Source: an uncultured Clostridia bacterium (GTDB lineage: Bacteria > Bacillota > Clostridia > Oscillospirales > JAAYOS01). From it: 5,162 nucleotides of DNA. Shown here one piece after another: positions 1 to 5,162 of this stretch. Below the pieces are notes generated by a model. The model was not told the origin of the DNA, searched no databases, and saw nothing but the letters and a program-made list of their open reading frames with translations. The stretch covers positions 1 to 5,162 of the forward strand of contig CALXAZ010000100.1 of assembly GCA_944386395.1 (NCBI GenBank). The letters run 5' to 3'. The translations under genes and the position numbers were made by a program. How positions within the stretch are numbered: position 1 is the first letter of the stretch; every line of letters starts with the position of its first letter.

Positions 1-807
1 GGCTTTTGCGTAATACATCTGCCGCAGCTGCCTTCCTAACGAGTTAAGTATTACAATAGGCTCATACTTCATCGCTATAAGCTCACGCATTTTTTTAATC
101 GCTTCCCCATATTTCTGCACCGCAACATCATCCGCTACATCATATATTACCGCATCTAACACCGGTTCACAAACAGCATCTATCATGCTTTTCCTTATTT
201 TTTCACCATCTGAAAACGCCGCAATCTTTTCAGTTTCTGAAATGAGCGCAGTCATTTGGTGTCCGCAAACGAAGAGCATGTACTCTGCTTCTGCCCTATC
301 AATAGTTTTCCCAAGAGCTCTGAATCGGCGCTTCAACCATGGTATCAACTCACGCTCTCCTTGCTCCTCAAATTCAACAACTGTTCCCACCTCGCTTATC
401 AACTTATACAGCTTGAGCCTTGCGTCCACCTTATACTCTATAGTATCATACAAAACAACAATACAACAGTACTCTGGTATATCTGAAAATATATCCTCTA
501 TTATCGTTCTCATCTCTACTGACAGCTTGTAGAGATCGATATCACGGACTATTACAAGCTTATGCTCGGCAAACATTGGGAACCCTTCAACAGCGTCTAT
601 AAGCTCCTCAGGGCGCACTGATTCCCCTTCAAATCGATAGAAGTTAAATTCCTCCATACCTGGCTGTACCAGCTTTTTTTCAAGCATTTTCAGGTAATAT
701 TCCAGCAGATATTTTTCTTCTCCGTGAAAAAGATACAACCTGCCGATATTATTATTTTCTATATCTTCTTTTAATTTTTTAAGGCTATTTTTACTCTTTT
801 CCGACAT
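1..807 (-). CDS. holA: DNA polymerase III subunit delta (HolA), C-terminus cut by window edge
   Basis: This is the delta subunit of the clamp-loader complex, which opens the sliding beta clamp and helps load it on primed DNA at the replication fork, in the cytoplasm. I translated it by hand: the frame is open from ATG at 807 to base 1, giving 269 codons of a protein usually about 330-350 residues long, so roughly the last fifth is missing. Seen: N-terminal LYLFHGEEKYLLEYY (residues 24-38), matching the family's YLF-GEE-YL opening of the AAA+-like domain; FPMFAEHKLVIVRDI (76-90), the typical 'P-F----LV-V' strand; and LGRQLRQMYYAKA (257-269), the family's L--Q-R helix at the start of the C-terminal collar domain. 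Like other delta subunits it shows no Walker A motif, as expected for a non-ATPase clamp-loader arm. The start is supported by an AGGTGA site 6 nt upstream. It follows comEC by 10 bp, a common gene order in Firmicutes. Identification is by family resemblance. Confidence 0.9.
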   Translation of the reverse strand, partial: MSEKSKNSLKKLKEDIENNNIGRLYLFHGEEKYLLEYYLKMLEKKLVQPGMEEFNFYRFEGESVRPEELIDAVEGFPMFAEHKLVIVRDIDLYKLSVEMRTIIEDIFSDIPEYCCIVVLYDTIEYKVDARLKLYKLISEVGTVVEFEEQGERELIPWLKRRFRALGKTIDRAEAEYMLFVCGHQMTALISETEKIAAFSDGEKIRKSMIDAVCEPVLDAVIYDVADDVAVQKYGEAIKKMRELIAMKYEPIVILNSLGRQLRQMYYAKA

Positions 808-813
808 ATATTA

Positions 814-819
814 TCACCT
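814..819 (-). promoter_or_regulatory. holA ribosome binding site overlapping comEC stop codon
   Basis: On the minus strand AGGTGA lies 6 nt before the holA ATG (805-807) and shares two bases with the comEC TAG stop (818-820). Ribosomes finishing comEC would sit on the holA initiation site, so translational coupling is likely (inference). The site also fixes the holA start. Confidence 0.75.
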
Positions 820-3115
820 ATCTGACTAAAATTTCTATATGTCCGTTCTCATCTGTACGATATACGCTGCTTGCAGCATTCTCTATTCTGGAAAGCACCT
901 CAGGCGAGGGATGTCCATATGTATTTTCTCCCACAGATATCACTGTAATTTCTGGACTCACCGCTTCAAGAAGCTCTGCGGAAGTCGATGAAGCAGAGCC
1001 GTGATGCCCTGCTATCAACAGTTCACTTTCGTCCAAATTCTCTCTCCCCACAAGTATCAGCTCCGAAATTCTTCCTATATCTCCAGTAACCAACATCGAA
1101 AAATCTCCTACCTGCACCTCTACACATATTCCCTGCTCATTATCCCCGCTGCGCCTCACCGGTTTATACAAAATAACATCTGAATCTCCAAGCTCAAAGG
1201 CAACATTTTTATCTATCTCTATCATGTCAGGGTCACCCTCCAAAGTGCTAACAAGCAGCCTTATCTTCTCAACGTTGTCACTATACAACTTTGGAGCGAT
1301 TACATTTTCAATCCTCACCAGTCTATCCAGATCCACAACCCCGCCAGTGTGATCATTATCTCCGTGAGTCAGCACCAGCGCATCTATACTAGATACACCA
1401 TTCAATAGCAAATACTCTGCTACAATATTTCCGCTACCGCTCCATGCGCTGCCTCCGCAATCAATAAGCATATTTTCATCTCCCGATGAAACCAATATCG
1501 CTTGCCCCTCTCCAACATTCAATATAGATATTTTTGCTCTGTATGCATACTTGCTAACCGAGAAAAATCCAATTGCCACTGCAAATGTAAGCACGGATGC
1601 AAGCAGCGCTGCAATTATTTCAATTTTTCCTCTACGGCTAAAAATACACAGCACAATTATAACATAAAATGTAACAATCCACCAAACTATGTATATGTTT
1701 TTCGCATCTACTACTGCATATGGTAATTTTGAGAGATGTGTTATTATCAATACGATATATTTTAATCCTGCTTCTACTGGTATTGCAACAAATTCTGCCA
1801 CCACTGGCATTACAAAGGACATTGCTGCACAGAGGAGCCCAAGAGCGAACACATACGAAAGTACCCATAGCACAAGCAGGTTGCTTATAAATGATATGAG
1901 AGATAGCTTTCCAAAATAGTAGGCAACAGGGATCATCGTAAGCAAAGTAGCTCCGGCGGTGCTGGATACGGTCTGTACAACAAAAAGTGTAATTTTTCCA
2001 GGCTTCACCTTATGCCTAGGCAGTTTTTCCAAAAGGAAAGAGCTCACTGGTTTCCCTATTATAATAAGACCAAATGTGGATAAAAAGCTAAGTTGCAAGC
2101 CTATATCTGATATTGCAAAAGGATTTACTACAAGAATAAATAACAAAGCAAACAGCAGTGATGTTATCTTTTCGTCCTCGCGTTCTATCAGTATTCCAAT
2201 CAGGAATATTATCTGCATAACACATGAACGGACCGCTGATGGAGATGAACCTGTCATCAGCACGAAGAAAATCATAATCGGTATAGCAACAATACATGCC
2301 AACCGCCGCTTTTTTATAATTTGCAACAGCATCGCTGTAAGAAAGGATATATGCATTCCGGATACCGCCACAATGTGTGAAAGACCCGTATTTTCAAGTG
2401 AAAGGCGGAAACTTTGAGATAGATTCTCACGATTTCTCGTTATCAGTGCGCTGATAAACCCAAGTTCTTCTCCAGTAAACAGCTCGGAAAACCGCTCATT
2501 TATCATCTTGTTTACAACTTCAGGCAAAAATTTAAGAGGAATAACATTACATCTGTCTATCACTGGTTGTCCAACCTGAGTACAATTAAGAAAAATATTT
2601 TGTGTAAAATAGTACTCTGTAAAGTCAAAATCGTAACTGTTTTCTGGTTCCTCAAGCTTTACCTTCAAAATAACAGAGTCTCCCGGTTTTAGAGAATAAT
2701 TCTTGTCCAGCTTTAGATTTACGTTCTGTTTTATTCCGTCCAGTCTTATACTAGCCTTGACAAAACTCGAGTAGTCACTATCACGGGGATAAGAAACTAT
2801 CTGTGCTGCAACAGTTCTCTCTGTGTCAAAGAATCCTGTAGCAGGAAAATATCGGTATGTATAACTCCATACCCATCTACCGCTACCAAAAAGTACACCA
2901 GCCGATAGTATAAGCAGTACTATCATAATCTCACAGAGCTTTTTTCGTTGCAGCTTTACAATAATACAGTATATTAAAGCACACAAAGCAGTCATCCCCG
3001 CTAGAATTACGAGGATGACTGTTCTGGTCTTTAACAGATAATCTGCTATAATCACAGCAAAAGCAAAACCTGCTGCAAAGAGAGCAAGTTTTCTCCCGTT
3101 TAACCTGGCGGCCAT
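818..3115 (-). CDS. comEC: ComEC/Rec2-type DNA internalization protein with C-terminal metallo-beta-lactamase domain
   Basis: Inner-membrane channel that carries single-stranded DNA into the cytoplasm during natural transformation. At 765 aa it is full length. Seen: three N-terminal hydrophobic segments (about 10-28, 32-53, 60-79), then a soluble region (about 85-190) fitting the DUF4131/OB-like domain. The polytopic Competence domain (about 215-492) carries the hallmarks HIVAVSGMHI (247-256), GSSPSAVRS (289-297) and DIGLQLSFLSTFG (337-349). A last hydrophobic segment (498-519) leads to a metallo-beta-lactamase domain (about 527-765) with THGDNDHTGG (583-592), VTGD (676-679), AGHHGSASSTS (702-712) and a late His at 735. 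The metal-binding residues look intact, so the domain may be an active nuclease (inference; nuclease activity is reported for some family members). The usual DVGQGD strand reads NVGEGQ (533-538). The ATG at 3115 overlaps hinT by 16 nt and has no clear Shine-Dalgarno, suggesting translation coupled to hinT. ComEC alone does not prove competence; other com genes are not visible here. Confidence 0.95.
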   Translation of the reverse strand: MAARLNGRKLALFAAGFAFAVIIADYLLKTRTVILVILAGMTALCALIYCIIVKLQRKKLCEIMIVLLILSAGVLFGSGRWVWSYTYRYFPATGFFDTERTVAAQIVSYPRDSDYSSFVKASIRLDGIKQNVNLKLDKNYSLKPGDSVILKVKLEEPENSYDFDFTEYYFTQNIFLNCTQVGQPVIDRCNVIPLKFLPEVVNKMINERFSELFTGEELGFISALITRNRENLSQSFRLSLENTGLSHIVAVSGMHISFLTAMLLQIIKKRRLACIVAIPIMIFFVLMTGSSPSAVRSCVMQIIFLIGILIEREDEKITSLLFALLFILVVNPFAISDIGLQLSFLSTFGLIIIGKPVSSFLLEKLPRHKVKPGKITLFVVQTVSSTAGATLLTMIPVAYYFGKLSLISFISNLLVLWVLSYVFALGLLCAAMSFVMPVVAEFVAIPVEAGLKYIVLIITHLSKLPYAVVDAKNIYIVWWIVTFYVIIVLCIFSRRGKIEIIAALLASVLTFAVAIGFFSVSKYAYRAKISILNVGEGQAILVSSGDENMLIDCGGSAWSGSGNIVAEYLLLNGVSSIDALVLTHGDNDHTGGVVDLDRLVRIENVIAPKLYSDNVEKIRLLVSTLEGDPDMIEIDKNVAFELGDSDVILYKPVRRSGDNEQGICVEVQVGDFSMLVTGDIGRISELILVGRENLDESELLIAGHHGSASSTSAELLEAVSPEITVISVGENTYGHPSPEVLSRIENAASSVYRTDENGHIEILVR

Positions 3116-3438
3116 GTCATATCCCGACCGCCGAGAACATGGAAGTGGAGATGTCTTACGCTCTGTCCTGCACTTTCTCCAACATTTGAAACAACACGAA
3201 AACCATTATCAAGTCCCATTTCTACGGCAAGCTTCGATATCACCTCAAATATCCTAGCAACCACGCCGGAGTTTTCAGAGGTTATCGCCGCTGCTGACTG
3301 TATATGCTCCTTTGGTATTACTAGAACATGCACCGGTGCCTGAGGTTCGATATCTTTAAATGCATATACAAGCTCGTCTTCATATACCTTTGATGACGGA
3401 ATTTCTCCTGCTGCTATTTTACAGAAAAGACAATCCAT
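3100..3438 (-). CDS. hinT: HIT-family purine nucleoside phosphoramidase (HinT-like)
   Basis: Small soluble histidine-triad hydrolase. Known members of this branch cleave nucleoside 5'-phosphoramidates and aminoacyl-adenylates, usually as homodimers in the cytoplasm. The 112 aa match the family length. Seen: the triad HLHFHVL at 96-102 (H96, H98, H100, with H98 the expected nucleophile), preceded by GQSVR, and the ending TWPPG, which resembles the WPPG tail typical of HINT proteins. N-terminal C3-x-x-C6 with H45 and H96 could form the structural zinc site known in some bacterial HIT proteins (inference). The motif DIEPQAPVHVLVIPKEH (29-45) is the usual family core. The start is fixed by an AAGGAG site 8 nt upstream. 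It lies 24 bp after alaS and its 3' end overlaps comEC, so it is the middle of the operon. The HIT assignment is firm; the exact substrate is not readable from sequence. Confidence 0.95.
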   Translation of the reverse strand: MDCLFCKIAAGEIPSSKVYEDELVYAFKDIEPQAPVHVLVIPKEHIQSAAAITSENSGVVARIFEVISKLAVEMGLDNGFRVVSNVGESAGQSVRHLHFHVLGGRDMTWPPG

Positions 3439-3446
3439 ATTATACT

Positions 3447-3452
3447 CTCCTT
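3447..3452 (-). promoter_or_regulatory. Strong ribosome binding site of hinT
   Basis: The 24-bp alaS-hinT gap reads, on the minus strand, a consensus AAGGAG 8 nt before the hinT ATG (3436-3438), inside the longer purine run AGAAAGGAGAG. It is the only perfect Shine-Dalgarno visible in the window and suggests hinT is initiated independently of alaS. A short all-AT inverted repeat (TAAATA/TATTTA) lies just upstream over the alaS stop, but it has no GC and no following T-tract, so it is not called a terminator. Confidence 0.85.
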
Positions 3453-3462
3453 TCTAAATAGT

Positions 3463-5162
3463 TTATTTAATATTATTTAACACAAAATCATCAACAATTG
3501 CAAGCGCGTCATCTATCTTTTCGATATCCTTTCCTCCGCCCATTGCACTATCCGGCTTTCCTCCGCCGCTACCTCCTGCAACCTTGCTAACCTCACGGAT
3601 AAGGTTTCCTGCGCGCATCCCTCTCTCCTGAGCCTCTTTACCACACACTGCAAGGAAGGTTATCTTTCCGTCTTCATTCGACGCAGCAAGAACCGCAACT
3701 ATCTTTGGCTCCTTGTCACGTAACCAATCTCCCATCTGCCTGAGAGTCTGCACTTCTGCTCCTCCAAAATGCGCTGTAACCACCTTTAGACCCGAAACAT
3801 CTTTCGCGCTCATAAGATAGCGATCTATCTCGCTTAGTGCTTGTTTCGCACGGATATTTTCAAGCTCTTTACGCAGCAGCTTCATATCCTCCGTAATTTG
3901 CTTTGCCCGGTTTATTATCTCTGCCGGGGCTGTCTTGAACACATCACTTATTGCATAGATTATCTGCGCTCTTCTGTCAAATTCGTCCAGCATTGCACTT
4001 CCAACCTTTGCCTCTATACGACGAACACCGGCTGCTACCGAATTTTCAGACATAATCTTAAATGGGCCTACCTTCGCTGTATTATCCAGATGCGTTCCTC
4101 CGCAAAGTTCTACCGAGTAGTCACCCATTTTTACTACTCTCACAATGTCACCATACTTCTCTCCAAACAATGCCATAGCTCCAAGTTTCTTTGCCTCATC
4201 TATTGGCATCTCATCTGTATGGATATCCATTCCTTCCATTATCATCTCATTAACTTCACGCTCTACAGCTGACAGCTCTTCATGAGTCATTGCTGAAAAA
4301 TGCGTAAAATCAAAGCGCAATTCATCAGGCTGCACAAGCGAACCTGCCTGCTCTACATGCGTACCAAGATGATTCCTCAAAGCCTTCTGTAACAGGTGCG
4401 TAGCCGTATGAGCTCTCATAATGGCTTTCCGTCGATTAATATCTATCGCAGCACACACACTATCTCCCACCTTTAATATCCCGGATACCATTTTTCCATA
4501 GTGCATGTATTTCCCGCCATTGTTTTTCTGGACGTCTGTAACTTCAAATGCGGCATCTCCACAAGTTATCGTTCCGTAATCCGCTACCTGACCACCCATC
4601 TCCGCATAAAACGGCGTCTGATCCAAAACTATGATACCTTCTACTCCTGGCATTATCTCTTCCGCAAGCTCTCCTTCAACTACCATTGCAACTATTTTTG
4701 CTCCATTAAACACCACAGTATCATAGCCTACAAACCTGGTCGCTGGTATCTCTTTTCCAAACTCAACGCCTGCCCATCCAAGATCCCCAAGAGCTCTCCT
4801 GGCTTCCCTTGCTCGCTCTTTCTGCTCCTGCATCAGCTTCTGAAAACTATCTTCATCGACCTTCAGCCCTTCGTCAGCCGCCATTTCAGTTGTAAGGTCT
4901 ATCGGGAATCCATAGGTATCATAAAGCTTAAAGGCATCTGCTCCTGAAAATATACGTTCCCCGGTAGCCTTATGTTCTTCAAGCATCTCTGCAAAAATTT
5001 TCATGCCTCCATCTATTGTTTTTGCAAAGTTCTCTTCCTCAGTGCGGACAACTCTTATTATATAATCCTGTTTTTCTCTCACATCCGGATAGGCGCGCTC
5101 ATTCTCTTTAATAACAGTATTTACAACTTCATGGAGAAAAGGTTGCTATATTCTAAGAAGTT
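3463..5162 (-). CDS. alaS: Alanine--tRNA ligase (AlaRS), N-terminus beyond window edge, in-frame TAG near the edge
   Basis: Charges tRNA-Ala with alanine in the cytoplasm and hydrolyses mischarged Ser/Gly-tRNA-Ala. Present: the later two-thirds, ending at TAA 3463-3465. Numbering from the GTG codon at 5082 (valine, internal), 539 residues follow, plus 21 codons upstream (QPFLHEVV...AYPD) before the TAG at 5146-5148. Seen: the end of the tRNA-recognition domain with FKLYDTYGFPIDLT (51-64); an editing domain (about 111-360) with FYAEMGGQVADYG (158-170) and zinc ligands HTATH (225-229) and CGGTH (327-331). Their 102-residue spacing equals that of the E. coli site (H564/C666). A helical linker (about 365-425) leads to the C-Ala domain (about 430-539) with the glycine-rich GGSGGGKPDSAMGGG (503-517). 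By that alignment about 320 N-terminal residues, including the class II catalytic core, are outside the window. All visible editing residues are intact. First gene of the visible operon; any leader or T-box would be off the window. Confidence 0.93.
5146..5148 (-). other. In-frame amber (TAG) codon inside alaS
   Basis: Reading the alaS frame upstream from the conserved AYPD segment gives QPFLHEVV, then TAG, then codons for I, R, L, L reading backwards to the window edge. So the local protein reads LLRI-stop-QPFLHEVV. Clostridial AlaRS usually has LLGI-x-x-PFL here, so homologous coding sequence lies on both sides of the stop without a frameshift. A single base change from AAG, GAG or CAG would explain it. 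It may be a real nonsense mutation or an error close to a sequence end; the window alone cannot decide. Confidence 0.7.

Noticed and set aside
185..532. Plus-strand open frame of 115 codons
   Set aside because: It lies antisense to the well-supported holA coding sequence, has no recognisable domain and no convincing ribosome site; it is a shadow frame.
1959..2417. Plus-strand open frame of 152 codons
   Set aside because: It is fully antisense to the conserved Competence-domain membrane segments of comEC and has no homologous motif.
3439..3444. TATAAT immediately before the hinT ATG as a promoter -10 box
   Set aside because: Transcription would begin inside the coding sequence, leaving out the strong ribosome binding site, and no TTGACA-like hexamer lies about 17 bp upstream. 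It is likely chance in an AT-rich gap.
3451..3480. AT inverted repeats around the alaS stop as an intrinsic terminator
   Set aside because: The stem is about six A/T pairs with no GC and no T-tract following on the minus strand; it is too weak to call.
3841..4272. Plus-strand open frame of 143 codons
   Set aside because: It lies antisense to the conserved alaS editing and linker region; its Cys/His/Tyr-rich product resembles no known family and reflects the complementary codons.
4501..4947. Plus-strand open frame of 148 codons
   Set aside because: It is antisense to the alaS tRNA-recognition and editing domains; the composition is that of a shadow frame and there is no domain or ribosome site.
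5080..5082. GTG as the start codon of alaS
   Set aside because: The frame upstream of it still encodes recognisable AlaRS sequence (QPFLHEVV...AYPD), no ribosome binding site precedes it, and it aligns near residue 340 of E. coli AlaRS. It is an internal valine codon.

Overview
The window is a compact, single-strand stretch of a bacterial chromosome. Four genes all read on the minus strand, in the order alaS -> hinT -> comEC -> holA. The outer two are cut by the window edges: alaS lacks its N-terminal third and holA lacks its C-terminal end. The moderately AT-rich DNA, frequent ATA and AGA codons, strong AAGGAG-type ribosome binding site and the protein sequences themselves suggest an anaerobic Firmicute of the class Clostridia (Lachnospiraceae/Oscillospiraceae-like, probably gut-associated). 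That assignment is judged by eye, not from a database search.

Layout from right to left, the direction of transcription. Positions 5162-3463 encode alanyl-tRNA synthetase from just before the middle helical domain to the natural C-terminus. After a 24-bp gap with a strong Shine-Dalgarno comes a complete HIT-family protein (3438-3100). Its last 16 bases overlap the start of a complete ComEC-type DNA-uptake channel (3115-818). The ComEC stop codon sits inside the Shine-Dalgarno of holA, the DNA polymerase III delta subunit (807 to the left edge). No stretch over 24 bp is intergenic, and I see no convincing terminator or internal promoter, so the genes probably form one operon with translational coupling at the two downstream junctions. 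Functions are mixed: tRNA charging, nucleotide/aminoacyl-adenylate hydrolysis, DNA uptake and replication-clamp loading.

The one real anomaly is at the right end. The alaS reading frame contains an amber codon (TAG, 5146-5148) only 14 bases from the window edge, and alaS-like codons continue in the same frame on both sides. TAG clearly acts as the stop of comEC in this same window, so an end-of-contig sequence error or a point nonsense mutation is more likely than recoding. I found no undescribed system, mobile element, CRISPR array or RNA gene; this is otherwise an ordinary housekeeping region.
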